In this document: one piece after another, positions 1 through 7,906 of the stretch
Position numbering within the stretch: position 1 is the first letter of the stretch
How the letters are laid out: each line of letters begins with the position of its first letter
Source: an uncultured Lachnospiraceae bacterium
GTDB taxonomy: Bacteria; Bacillota; Clostridia; Lachnospirales; Lachnospiraceae
DNA: 64,000 nt
Direction: 5' to 3'
NCBI GenBank assembly: GCA_902789175.1
Contig: CADANF010000012.1
Coordinates: forward strand, 1 to 64,000
Program-made: the position numbers and the translations under genes
Notes under the pieces: generated by a model
Told to the model about the DNA's origin: nothing
Seen by the model: the letters and a program-made list of their open reading frames with translations, nothing else
Databases searched by the model: none

Positions 1-96
1 TCCTCAGCGTAGCCCGCTACGCCTACGTTTTTTGAGACGCACTCTCGAGCAAGCATTCAGCGCATTAGTCCAGTTATTTTGCGAACGTTATACTAG
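1..96 (-). mobile_element. terminus of an IS630-like element, running off the left edge
   Basis: Bases 28-96 match 63879-63947 at 68 of 69 positions. Read on the minus strand the end begins TATAACGT directly beside a CTAG at 93-96 and carries AAATAACTGGAC. The same outward signature (TATAA, about 5-6 variable bases, then AAATAACT-GAC) occurs at 63948 and, beside an IS630-type transposase start, at 28736. Insertion at the TA of CTAG is the known target preference of IS630. No transposase is visible in this part, so the family call is inferred from the termini. The insertion trims the 3' end of the TPR gene next to it. Confidence 0.55.
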
Positions 97-420
97 ATTT
101 TTTATCTGGTCAAAGTATTTTTCATCTTCACTTTCAAAGAGATCATCTCCTGCAAGCATATATGCACGTATAAGGTATTCCGCTGCATCATCTTTTCCTA
201 ATTCAAATGAACACTGGCCCAGACGAAGCATTACGAACGGATTTGTGTATCCTTCTCCCGTTATATTTGATTTTGCATCCCACAAATATGGATATGCTTT
301 CTCATATTCTCCAAGCATGAAGTAAGCATCTGCAATAGATGTTTGAAACCAAACTGCTTCACTTTGCTTATTTAGAGGTTCGTTTAAAGAATTCAATCCT
401 TCAAGCCATAACCAGACAAA
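88..420 (-). pseudogene. truncated tetratricopeptide-repeat protein, both ends lost
   Basis: The open frame reads about 110 residues with a TPR-like pattern: AYFMLGEYEKAYPYLWDA, then NPFVMLRLGQ and AYMLAGDDLF, as in the C-terminal half of TPR proteins often found beside toxin-like genes. There is no proper start: the frame opens after a TAA at 421-423, right where the TPP riboswitch begins, and the best internal start is a TTG at 396 without a ribosome binding site. The last two residues and the stop come from the IS630-like terminus. It is most likely a non-functional fragment left by rearrangement on both sides. Confidence 0.6.
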
Positions 421-562
421 TTAAAGACGTGAATTAACCACGCCAAAGGGCTTATTTTACCGCTGGAGGAATTACTTGAGTGTCTTTTATATTTTGGCGT
501 CCAGTAAGCTTTGACCTGTAACCTGATTTGGGTAATGCCAACGTAGGGAAGATTTAGTTTGT
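415..562 (+). promoter_or_regulatory. TPP (thi-box) riboswitch
   Basis: The 3' half carries the thi-box signature: ACCTGA, then GGGTAATGCC, then AACGTAGGGAA, ending near 551. ACAAATTA at 416-423 can pair with TAGTTTGT at 555-562 to close P1. The 5' half is divergent: AAAGGGC and CTTGAG stand where GGGGTGC and CTGAGA are usual. A Rho-independent terminator follows before thiM, so TPP binding should favour termination and switch off the thi genes. The identity is supported by the conserved 3' core and the downstream thi genes. Confidence 0.88.
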
Positions 563-586
563 ATGCTATAACTAGGTTGATTTTTC

Positions 587-617
587 GCGCATTCCCTATG
601 GGGATGCGCTTTTTTTT
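587..617 (+). terminator. riboswitch-controlled terminator before thiM
   Basis: A perfect 10-bp stem (GCGCATTCCC / GGGGATGCGC with loop TAT, counting the G-T closing pair) is followed by eight T residues, and lies 17 bases before the thiM start. It is the expression platform of the TPP riboswitch. Confidence 0.9.
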
Positions 618-633
618 ATAGAGGAGAAGAACA

Positions 634-1455
634 ATGTTTAAAGAATGTTTTGATAATGTTAGAGAAAGAAAACCGCTGGTTCACAATATCACTAATTATG
701 TGACAGTAACTGATGTGGCAAATATAATCCTTGCCGCAGGAGCGAGTCCTATAATGTCTGATGAGCCGGAGGATGTGGAAGATATCACATCTATCTGCGG
801 AGGACTTAATATTAATATAGGAACCCTGCATAAAAGCTCTATTGAAGGAATGCTTAGAGCTGGTAAAAAATCAAATGAATTAGGACATGTAGTTCTTCTT
901 GATCCTGTTGGGGCAGGCGCATCAAAGCTTCGAACAGAGATTGCTGAAAAAATTGTAAATGAGATAAGGCTTGATGTTATAAGAGGAAATATTTCAGAGA
1001 TTAAGACTATAGCAAATGGAATCGGTACAACTCATGGCGTTGATGCAGATGTAAATGATAAAGTGACTGATGAGAATTTAGATGAGGCTGTATCATTTGT
1101 AAAGAATCTGGCTGATAGAATGGGATGTATCATAGCTATTACCGGAGCTATCGATCTGGTGGCAGATAAAGATAAATGCTATGTTATTAGAAATGGAAGA
1201 AGTGAAATGAGTTCAATCACAGGTACAGGTTGCCAGCTTTCGGGACTTATGACAGCATTTCTCATTGCAAACCCAAATGCAAAGCTTGAAGCTGCTGCAG
1301 CGGCTGTTTGTGCCATGGGAGTAGCAGGAGAGATCGGCTGGTCATATATGAAAGAGCAGGAAGGAAATTCTACATACAGAAATCGAATCATTGATGCAAT
1401 ATTTAATATGGATGGAGATATGTTAGAGAAGTACGCAAAGTATGAAATAAAATAA
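634..1455 (+). CDS. thiM: hydroxyethylthiazole kinase ThiM
   Basis: ThiM phosphorylates 4-methyl-5-(2-hydroxyethyl)thiazole, feeding the thiazole branch of thiamine phosphate salvage in the cytoplasm. The 273-residue length is normal for the ribokinase-like ThiM family. The N-terminal LVHNITNYV and the anion-hole/catalytic segment TGTGCQLSG (Thr196 to about Gly204, Cys200) are clear. A GAGGAG ribosome binding site at 622-627 precedes the ATG. It is the first gene behind the TPP riboswitch and lies two bases before the thiE reading frame opens, so it is part of one transcript with thiE. Confidence 0.96.
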   Translation: MFKECFDNVRERKPLVHNITNYVTVTDVANIILAAGASPIMSDEPEDVEDITSICGGLNINIGTLHKSSIEGMLRAGKKSNELGHVVLLDPVGAGASKLRTEIAEKIVNEIRLDVIRGNISEIKTIANGIGTTHGVDADVNDKVTDENLDEAVSFVKNLADRMGCIIAITGAIDLVADKDKCYVIRNGRSEMSSITGTGCQLSGLMTAFLIANPNAKLEAAAAAVCAMGVAGEIGWSYMKEQEGNSTYRNRIIDAIFNMDGDMLEKYAKYEIK

Positions 1456-1526
1456 TTATGCAGTTACGTGATAGGAGTTTTAGATGGATGCGTAGCAAGA
1501 TATCAGATGATTTTGAAGAGGAAAAA

Positions 1527-2195
1527 ATGTTAGTTAATAAGAAATTTTCAAAAGAAGATATAAAAAAATCAATGCTTCTTTATGGAGTAACAGATCGCCA
1601 TTGGTTAAAAGAGGAAGAAAAACTTTTTTGTAAAGTGAGACTTGCTCTTTTGGGCGGGGCAACATTTATCCAGTTAAGGGAAAAAAACATGGATAGAGAG
1701 GAAATGAAGCAGGAAGCCATTGAAATAAGAGACTTATGCAGAGAGTTTAATGTGCCGTTTGTGGTTAATGATGATGTGCTGCTCGCAAAAGAAATAGATG
1801 CAGACGGCGTTCATGTTGGACAGGAAGATATGGAAGCTATAAAGGCAAGAGAAATCCTGGGAGAAGGAAAGATTATTGGAGTTTCTGCCCAGACTGTAGA
1901 GGAAGCAATCATTGCTGAAAAAAATGGAGCAACGTATCTTGGCGTTGGAGCAGTATTCCCGACAGGTTCAAAGGATGATGCGATAATGGTAAGTAAAGAT
2001 ACTCTTAAAGCAATAACTAAGGCAGTATCAATTCCTGTGGTAGCTATAGGTGGAATCAGTAAAGAAAATGTTACTGAACTGTCAGGCTGCGGGTTGGATG
2101 GAATTTCAGTTATCAGTGCCATTTTTGGACAGGAAGATATAGAAGAAGCGACTAAAGAACTTAAGAAAAAAACTAAGAAAATCGTAGAATCTTAA
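1527..2195 (+). CDS. thiE: thiamine-phosphate synthase ThiE
   Basis: ThiE joins HMP pyrophosphate and thiazole phosphate to give thiamine phosphate. The 222 residues contain the TIM-barrel family motifs YGVTDRHWL, IQLREKN, VNDDVLLA, DGVHVGQED, YLGVGAVFPT (usually G-G-P-x-F-P-T) and AIGGI. I place the start at the ATG at 1527 because GAAGAGG lies five bases upstream and the product then starts close to the family N-terminus. The frame is open back to an ATG at 1458, but that start has no ribosome binding site and would add 23 unrelated residues. It follows thiM and shares its riboswitch. Confidence 0.94.
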   Translation: MLVNKKFSKEDIKKSMLLYGVTDRHWLKEEEKLFCKVRLALLGGATFIQLREKNMDREEMKQEAIEIRDLCREFNVPFVVNDDVLLAKEIDADGVHVGQEDMEAIKAREILGEGKIIGVSAQTVEEAIIAEKNGATYLGVGAVFPTGSKDDAIMVSKDTLKAITKAVSIPVVAIGGISKENVTELSGCGLDGISVISAIFGQEDIEEATKELKKKTKKIVES

Positions 2196-2297
2196 GTAGA
2201 TAAATAGTTAATACACGGCTTTATCGGGGGCACCACTTTAAAGTCGTTTAGCATATAAGCTAAGAAAAGTGCAAATCAAGTTAGGAGGACTTATACT

Positions 2298-3089
2298 ATG
2301 TACACAGCACTTACTATCGCTGGAAGTGATTCCAGTGGAGGCGCCGGAATTCAGGCAGATCTTAAGACCATGATAAGCAACAAGGTCTATGGAATGAGCG
2401 CAATCACAGCTCTAACTGCGCAAAATACTACCGGCGTAACAGGGATAATGAATGTAACTCCAGATTTCCTGGAGAAAGAGATTGATGCGGTATTTACTGA
2501 TATTTATCCTGATGCCGTAAAGATCGGAATGGTATCTGATAAGGAACTTATCGGAGTCATTGAAAAAAAATTAAAGCAGTATAAAGCAAAAAATATTGTT
2601 TTGGATCCAGTTATGGTGGCTACTAGTGGAGCTCGGCTTATAGAAAATGATGCAATGGATGCGTTAAAAAATAAGCTTATACCACTGGCAGATGTTATCA
2701 CACCAAATATTCCAGAAGCTGAGGAATTAGCCGGTTTCAGTATAAAGTCTGAAACAGATATGGAAAAGGCGGCAGAATCAATCAGTGAAAAATATGGAAA
2801 TGTAAGTGTTCTCATTAAGGGAGGACATAACTTAAATGATGCAAATGATTTCCTATATACAAAAGATAAAAAAGAGTGGTTCAAAGGAAATAGGATAGAT
2901 AATCCTAATACACACGGCACAGGCTGTACATTATCATCAGCTATAGCTTCAAATCTTGCAAAGGGATTTGATATGGTTGAAGCGGTAAAGAGAGCAAAGG
3001 ATTACATTTCAGGAGCTCTTGCTGCAGGACTTGATCTGGGCAAAGGCAGCGGACCTATGGATCACGGATTTTTTATCCCGGAAAATTAA
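2298..3089 (+). CDS. thiD: hydroxymethylpyrimidine/phosphomethylpyrimidine kinase ThiD
   Basis: ThiD phosphorylates HMP twice to HMP pyrophosphate, the partner substrate of ThiE. The 263 residues start with TIAGSDSSGGAGIQADLKT, the family signature, and carry the anion-hole motif HGTGCTLSSA (His206-Cys210). AGGAGG lies at 2284-2289. The roughly 100-base gap after thiE contains short dyads but no second thi box, so I treat the gene as part of the thi transcript. The adjacent cytX suggests HMP arrives by import; no thiC or thiG is present here. Confidence 0.96.
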   Translation: MYTALTIAGSDSSGGAGIQADLKTMISNKVYGMSAITALTAQNTTGVTGIMNVTPDFLEKEIDAVFTDIYPDAVKIGMVSDKELIGVIEKKLKQYKAKNIVLDPVMVATSGARLIENDAMDALKNKLIPLADVITPNIPEAEELAGFSIKSETDMEKAAESISEKYGNVSVLIKGGHNLNDANDFLYTKDKKEWFKGNRIDNPNTHGTGCTLSSAIASNLAKGFDMVEAVKRAKDYISGALAAGLDLGKGSGPMDHGFFIPEN

Positions 3090-3124
3090 CTTGAAGATCA
3101 ATTAAATATAGGAGATTAAATACT

Positions 3125-4315
3125 ATGGAGAATAAGAAAACCAGCACTTTTTCTAATGGCCTTATCTGGTTTGGAGCCGGAGTTTCTCTTGCTGAAATAG
3201 TAACAGGAACTTTTGTTGCACCTCTGGGAATGAAAAATGGATTAATTTCCATTGTTTTCGGACATGTTATAGGATGTATCCTGCTGTTCTTAGCAGGGCT
3301 TATTGGTGGCAGAGAAAAGAAAAGTTCCATGGAATCTGCAGGAATAGCATTTGGAAACAAAGGTATTATTCTTTTTGCGCTGTTAAATGTACTTCAGCTT
3401 GTGGGCTGGACAGGAATTATGATCTATGATGGTGCGGTATCTGCCAAAGGAATCCTTGATCTTCCAATTTTTATCTGGGCGATCATCATTGGTGGGCTTA
3501 TAGTTATCTGGATAATAGCAGGACTTAAAGACCTTGGTAAGATAAGTGTGATAGTAATGGCTGCATTATTTATCCTTACTATTGTTCTTTCAGTTGTAAT
3601 ATTTAGAAATCCTGATGGAGCACATTCAATTTCTGATAAGATAACTTTTGGAGCAGCTGTTGAATTATCAGTTGCTATGCCGCTTTCCTGGTTCCCTGTT
3701 ATAAGTGATTATACAAAGGATGCAAAGAATCCATTTGCGGCAACACTTACAAGTTCTGTTGTTTATGGAATGGTGAGTATGTGGATGTTTGTGATTGGAA
3801 TGGGAGCATCTATTTTTGCCGGAACAGGCGATATTTCTCAGATTATGCTTAAATCAGGGCTTGGAGTAGTAGGCCTTATCATAATAGTAACTTCAACAGT
3901 AACAACAACCTTTCTTGATGCATTTTCAGCAGGAATCTCAGCTGTTACGATTCATAAAAAGATCAGCCCTAAATGGGCTGGAGTTGTAGCGGGAGTTTTA
4001 GGTACTGTGGGAGCCGCCATTTTCAATATGGATGATATTACAGGATTTTTATATCTTATAGGCTCTGTATTTGCACCTATGATCGCTGTTCTTATTGCGG
4101 ATTATTTTATCATCCGTAAGGATTCTTCTGATAAAAAATTTGATTTTGTCAGCCTTTTTGTATGGTTTGTAGGCTTTGTAATCTATAGATTTTTGATGAA
4201 AATGGATATTCCTGTGGGGAATACTCTGCCTGACATGTTGATAACAATCTGTCTTACAGTCTTTGTCGAAATGGTTGTGAAAAAAGTCAATAGAAAGGTT
4301 GAAATCTTTGGCTAA
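3125..4315 (+). CDS. cytX: putative hydroxymethylpyrimidine transporter CytX (NCS1 family)
   Basis: This 396-residue integral membrane protein shows about twelve hydrophobic spans. It begins with a GLIWFGAGVSLAEI-type first helix, and PLSWFPVISDYT is the conserved NCS1 sixth-helix segment. CytX proteins are nucleobase:cation symporter-1 family members that occur with thi genes, often under TPP riboswitches, and are thought to import HMP. The gene lies 35 bases after thiD with GGAGA upstream, so it belongs to the same operon. The substrate is inferred from context. Confidence 0.88.
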   Translation: MENKKTSTFSNGLIWFGAGVSLAEIVTGTFVAPLGMKNGLISIVFGHVIGCILLFLAGLIGGREKKSSMESAGIAFGNKGIILFALLNVLQLVGWTGIMIYDGAVSAKGILDLPIFIWAIIIGGLIVIWIIAGLKDLGKISVIVMAALFILTIVLSVVIFRNPDGAHSISDKITFGAAVELSVAMPLSWFPVISDYTKDAKNPFAATLTSSVVYGMVSMWMFVIGMGASIFAGTGDISQIMLKSGLGVVGLIIIVTSTVTTTFLDAFSAGISAVTIHKKISPKWAGVVAGVLGTVGAAIFNMDDITGFLYLIGSVFAPMIAVLIADYFIIRKDSSDKKFDFVSLFVWFVGFVIYRFLMKMDIPVGNTLPDMLITICLTVFVEMVVKKVNRKVEIFG

Positions 4316-4406
4316 TATTCCGCCTTACGAAAGATGCTTCTTTAGTGTTAAAATGAATATTGCAGTGTTAATATTTGTTTTTGGATGAACAAAAAGGAGT
4401 GTTCAG

Positions 4407-4919
4407 ATGTTCAATGTAGGCGATTACGTTGTGTATGGAACTAACGGAGTTTGCAAAGTTACAAGCATTGGACCAATCGATTGCCCTGGCGTTTCAAGGG
4501 AAAGATTATACTATACCATGACGCCATGTTACATCAGAGACAGTTCTGTATCCACACCTGTTGATAATACCAGGGTTGTTATGAGAAAAGTCATGACAAG
4601 GGCTGAGGCTGAAAATCTAATCGACAGAATGGATGAAATTGATGAGTTAGAAGTCCGTGAGGAAAAAAAGAGAGAGATAGAATATAAGAGTATTCTTCTT
4701 TCGTGTGACCCTGAAGAAATTGTTGGACTCATCAAGACTATCTCTGAACGAATTAAGAAAAGGACCGATGAGGGCAAAAAGATTACAAGTTCTGACTCAA
4801 AGTATATCCACATTGCAGAGGATAGCCTGTATGGCGAACTTGCGATCGCTCTTGGAATGGAGCGAGATAATGTTGGAGATTATATTAAGTCAAGACTTGA
4901 GGAAAAACTTGGAGCATAA
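4407..4919 (+). CDS. CarD/CdnL-type transcriptional regulator
   Basis: The 170-residue protein opens with MFNVGDYVVYGTNGVCKV, the start of the CarD N-terminal domain (Tudor-like RNA polymerase beta-lobe interaction domain), followed by a charged helical C-terminal domain. CarD proteins bind RNA polymerase and tune open-complex stability at promoters. AAAGGAG precedes the ATG. It has its own terminator at 4951, so it is monocistronic or the end of the thi transcript. The direct target genes cannot be told from sequence. Confidence 0.88.
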   Translation: MFNVGDYVVYGTNGVCKVTSIGPIDCPGVSRERLYYTMTPCYIRDSSVSTPVDNTRVVMRKVMTRAEAENLIDRMDEIDELEVREEKKREIEYKSILLSCDPEEIVGLIKTISERIKKRTDEGKKITSSDSKYIHIAEDSLYGELAIALGMERDNVGDYIKSRLEEKLGA

Positions 4920-4950
4920 GTAAAACTAAGTTAATCTGTGACGTAGAAAA

Positions 4951-4974
4951 GTCCGGCGAGAGCCGGACTTTTTT
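4951..4974 (+). terminator. Rho-independent terminator after the CarD gene
   Basis: GTCCGGC / GCCGGAC stem with a GAGA tetraloop, followed by TTTTTT; lies between the CarD-type gene and rlmD. Confidence 0.92.
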
Positions 4975-5001
4975 AAAAAATAATAAGAAGCAGGAATTAA
5001 T

Positions 5002-6699
5002 ATGAATAAAGATGATATTTTCGAAATAGAAATTGAAGATTTAGGAAATGACGGAGAAGGCATAGGTCACGTTGATGGAATGACTATATTTGTAAAAGAT
5101 CTATGTCCGGGTGATGTAGCCAAAGTAAAAATAATAAAGGCAAAGAAGAATTATTGTTATGGCCGTGCTATGGAGATAATCAAGCCTTCGAAACAAAGGG
5201 TTGAAGCAAAATGTCCTGTGGCAAGACAGTGCGGTGGTTGTGTTCTACAGCATCTTTCATACGAGGAGCAGTTAAGAAGAAAAGATAAAAAAGTAAGAGA
5301 TTGTCTTAGCAGGATTGGTGGCATTAAAGATATAGATTCTTACATGGAGCCACCGGTGGGAATGGAGGATCCATATCATTACAGGAACAAGATGCAGTTC
5401 CCTGTAAGACGTAACAAGGAAGGTAAGTGTGTTGTTGGCTTTTATGCGGGAAGAACCCATAGTATTATTCCTGTGGATTCTTGTGTTATAGGACACAGTG
5501 TAAATGACAATATCATTAAGGCAGTTAAGGCTTTTGTAGATAAGTTTAATATTTCCTGCTATGACGAATTAACAGGAAAAGGATTTCTTAGACACATTTT
5601 AACCAGAGTTGGATTTACCACAAATGAACTTATGGTATGTCTTATTGTTAATGGTGAAAGTCTGCCACATAAGGAAGTCTTTACAGAAATGATAAATGAT
5701 GCAGTGGCTGAGTATAATATAGCGGCTGACAAAAAAGATGATAATTTTAAAGAGATAATACTTAAATCGATAGTCATCAATATCAATAAGGAAAAGACCA
5801 ACAGGATCCTGGGCTTTAATTCAAAAACTATTTATGGTGACGGTTTTATCACAGATTATATCGGGGATGTTAAATTTATGATATCTCCGGAATCATTTTT
5901 CCAGGTTAATCCGGTGCAGACTGTTAAATTATACAGTAAAGCTTTGGAATATGCGGCCCTTACTGGAAATGAAACTGTCTGGGATATGTATTGCGGTATA
6001 GGTACAATCTCATTGTTTCTATCTGATAAGGCAAAGAAGGTTTATGGGGTTGAGATTGTTCCTCAGGCTATTATTGATGCAAAGAAAAATGCAAAGTTAA
6101 ATAATAGAGATAATATAGAATTTTATACCGGTAAGGCAGAAGATGTTGTAACCGAAATATATGAAAAGAAGGTTGAAGGATCTACAGCAGACGTGGTTTG
6201 TGTTGATCCTCCAAGAAAAGGGTGTGATGAGAAACTGCTTAATACCATAATTTCGATGGCTCCTAAGAGAGTGGTTTATGTATCATGTGATCCAGCAACT
6301 CTCGCAAGGGATGTAAAATTCCTTAGTGAGCATGGTTATGAATTAAAGAAGGCGGTGGCGTTTGACCAGTTTTCTCATAGTATGCACGTGGAGACGTGCG
6401 TCCTCTTGTCCCACCAACAGGTCAAAAAGTCTGTAACCATTGATTATACGCCTGATGGAAGCTATATGAAAAATGTCAATAGACATGCCACATACAAAGA
6501 AATCAACGAATACGTTGAAAATAAGTATGGTTTTAAGCTTCATTCTGCCTTTATAGCACAAGTTAAACGAGAAATGGGAATAGAGATGGGAGAGAACTAT
6601 AATCTGTCTAAATCGGACGATTATGAGCCTAGAGAGGTGACACCTGAAAAGCGTGCTGCAATAATAGATGCTTTAAGGCACTTCAACATGATTGAATAA
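5002..6699 (+). CDS. rlmD: 23S rRNA (uracil-C5)-methyltransferase RlmD/RumA family, with replaced C-terminal tail
   Basis: SAM-dependent methylation of a 23S rRNA uridine (U1939 in E. coli numbering). Residues 1-60 form a TRAM domain (IEIEDLGNDGEGIGHV). CPVARQCGGC near residues 74-83 fits the iron-sulfur cluster cysteines. DPPRKG and VVYVSCDPATLARD are the catalytic motifs, and SHSMHVET near His462 ends the core. About 104 residues follow the core, a tail (IAQVKREMGIEMGENYNL, ALRHFNMIE) seen on clostridial RlmD proteins. A second copy of that tail ends the recombinase at 18231-20288. I infer that the tail here came in with the integrated element and restored the gene. Confidence 0.93.
   Translation: MNKDDIFEIEIEDLGNDGEGIGHVDGMTIFVKDLCPGDVAKVKIIKAKKNYCYGRAMEIIKPSKQRVEAKCPVARQCGGCVLQHLSYEEQLRRKDKKVRDCLSRIGGIKDIDSYMEPPVGMEDPYHYRNKMQFPVRRNKEGKCVVGFYAGRTHSIIPVDSCVIGHSVNDNIIKAVKAFVDKFNISCYDELTGKGFLRHILTRVGFTTNELMVCLIVNGESLPHKEVFTEMINDAVAEYNIAADKKDDNFKEIILKSIVININKEKTNRILGFNSKTIYGDGFITDYIGDVKFMISPESFFQVNPVQTVKLYSKALEYAALTGNETVWDMYCGIGTISLFLSDKAKKVYGVEIVPQAIIDAKKNAKLNNRDNIEFYTGKAEDVVTEIYEKKVEGSTADVVCVDPPRKGCDEKLLNTIISMAPKRVVYVSCDPATLARDVKFLSEHGYELKKAVAFDQFSHSMHVETCVLLSHQQVKKSVTIDYTPDGSYMKNVNRHATYKEINEYVENKYGFKLHSAFIAQVKREMGIEMGENYNLSKSDDYEPREVTPEKRAAIIDALRHFNMIE
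6384..6424 (+). other. left attachment junction (attL) inside rlmD
   Basis: The rlmD codons for HVETCVLLSHQQ (about 6385-6420) align with HDETVCLLSKLH at the end of the recombinase (about 19962-19997). The shared skeleton is CACG, two bases, GA-AC, then TTGTCC. Left of the core the sequence is the host methyltransferase; right of it the tail differs from the host-type tail at the other end. The exact crossover dinucleotide cannot be fixed without an empty-site sequence. Confidence 0.6.
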
Positions 6700-6708
6700 T
6701 AAAAAAAT

Positions 6709-6738
6709 GGGAACCCATAACGGGTTCCCTAATTTTTT
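6709..6738. terminator. bidirectional terminator between rlmD and the nuclease gene
   Basis: GGGAACCC / GGGTTCCC stem with T-rich sequence on the right for rlmD and A7 on the left for the oppositely transcribed DUF262-HNH gene. Confidence 0.85.
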
Positions 6739-7906
6739 AATACATATCTGACTTCTTGCTATTACAGTCTTTGCAAAGTAATTGCAGATTCTCTATTACT
6801 GTTTTACCGCCTTTACTCCAAGGTTTAATATGGTCGCCTGCCATTTCGGCATAAGTAAAAATACGTTTGCACATAGCACATTTATGATTTTGTTTTTCAA
6901 AGATAACCATCTTATCATCATCATCAAAAGTTCTAAGGCTTAATAACTTAGCTGCAAAAGGGTCATCATCTTTACTGAGCAAGTATTCATAAATGCCTGT
7001 TTTCTTTTGAACTTCTTTATCCTCATGAAGCTTCTTGACTTCATCGCTCATAGTAGTGGAATTATATGTTTTGCCATTATACTTGTTATATAGATGACAC
7101 CAATCAAGACCCTTCATATCAGCATAGTATTTAGGGAATATCTTTTGTACCCAATTGATAACATCTTGGAAATACTGCCATAGTTCATCTGAATCAGCAT
7201 CTGATTTGTGAGCAGCCATATAATCTGTGATATCTTTAAGACCTTGATACTCACAGATACCCTTCAATGCTTTTTCAAGCAATTCTTGTCTGATAGGGTC
7301 AGCTTTAATATATTTATCACTCAATCCTTTTGCCGCACAATTTCTTTTTGAAAAATGACGCTTGGCATCAGAGAGCCACGAACCTGTATAAACAGAGTTT
7401 CTAAGCTCTTGGTCAGTAAGTTTTTCACCACCGATATTTACAACTTCAAACCATTCAAGTTTTTCAGATTCAGTACCTTCACAGATATAAACCATGAACT
7501 CATAGTCCATAAGCTTATTATACATATCATCAGGTAGTGAATCTTCATAATAAGATTTACCATCTAAAGCGATTTGTAATTTGTGATTCAAAAAATACAT
7601 AGCAGATAGCGTTCTTTGCTGACCATCAAGAACTTCAAATTCCACATCATCAGAAAAAACAAGTTTTTTATCATCATCTTTAGTGATAGTTCCCTTAGTT
7701 AGAACCCAATACATAGTGTTGAGAGGAAATCCTTTTATCATGGTATGAAGAACATTTTCTTGTTTTTTTAAATCATATACGAATTCTCTTTGATATGGTG
7801 GTCTTATAGTGAGTTTTCCTCCATAAGCAAAAACACCATCTTCGCCATCATCTTTAAAACCATTGAAAACATCTTTTACTTTAACGTTATATAATTCAAT
7901 CTTCAT
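6737..7906 (-). CDS. DUF262 (GmrSD-like) plus HNH endonuclease protein
   Basis: 389 residues. The N-terminal half is a DUF262 domain: IRPPYQREFVYD, FPLNTMYWV and the nucleotide-site motif VLDGQQRTLSAMYF near residues 93-106. The C-terminus is an HNH zinc-finger nuclease: CAMC, then GDHIKPWSKGG, then CKDCNSKKSD. GmrSD and related DUF262-HNH proteins are nucleases that restrict modified or foreign DNA, with DUF262 thought to gate cleavage by nucleotide binding. Its start overlaps the end of the upstream methyltransferase by 11 bases, so the two should be co-translated. This makes it the candidate restriction partner of the two methyltransferases. It could also serve a wider anti-phage role. Confidence 0.85.
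   Translation of the reverse strand: MKIELYNVKVKDVFNGFKDDGEDGVFAYGGKLTIRPPYQREFVYDLKKQENVLHTMIKGFPLNTMYWVLTKGTITKDDDKKLVFSDDVEFEVLDGQQRTLSAMYFLNHKLQIALDGKSYYEDSLPDDMYNKLMDYEFMVYICEGTESEKLEWFEVVNIGGEKLTDQELRNSVYTGSWLSDAKRHFSKRNCAAKGLSDKYIKADPIRQELLEKALKGICEYQGLKDITDYMAAHKSDADSDELWQYFQDVINWVQKIFPKYYADMKGLDWCHLYNKYNGKTYNSTTMSDEVKKLHEDKEVQKKTGIYEYLLSKDDDPFAAKLLSLRTFDDDDKMVIFEKQNHKCAMCKRIFTYAEMAGDHIKPWSKGGKTVIENLQLLCKDCNSKKSDMY

Noticed and set aside
1458-1526. Upstream extension of thiE starting at an ATG at 1458
   Set aside because: It has no ribosome binding site and adds 23 residues not expected in ThiE, while the ATG at 1527 has GAAGAGG at good spacing.
2196-2297. Possible second riboswitch between thiE and thiD
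   Set aside because: CGGGGGCACC hints at a thi-box 5' half, but the conserved 3' half (CTGA...TAATGCC) is absent, and only short dyads are present.
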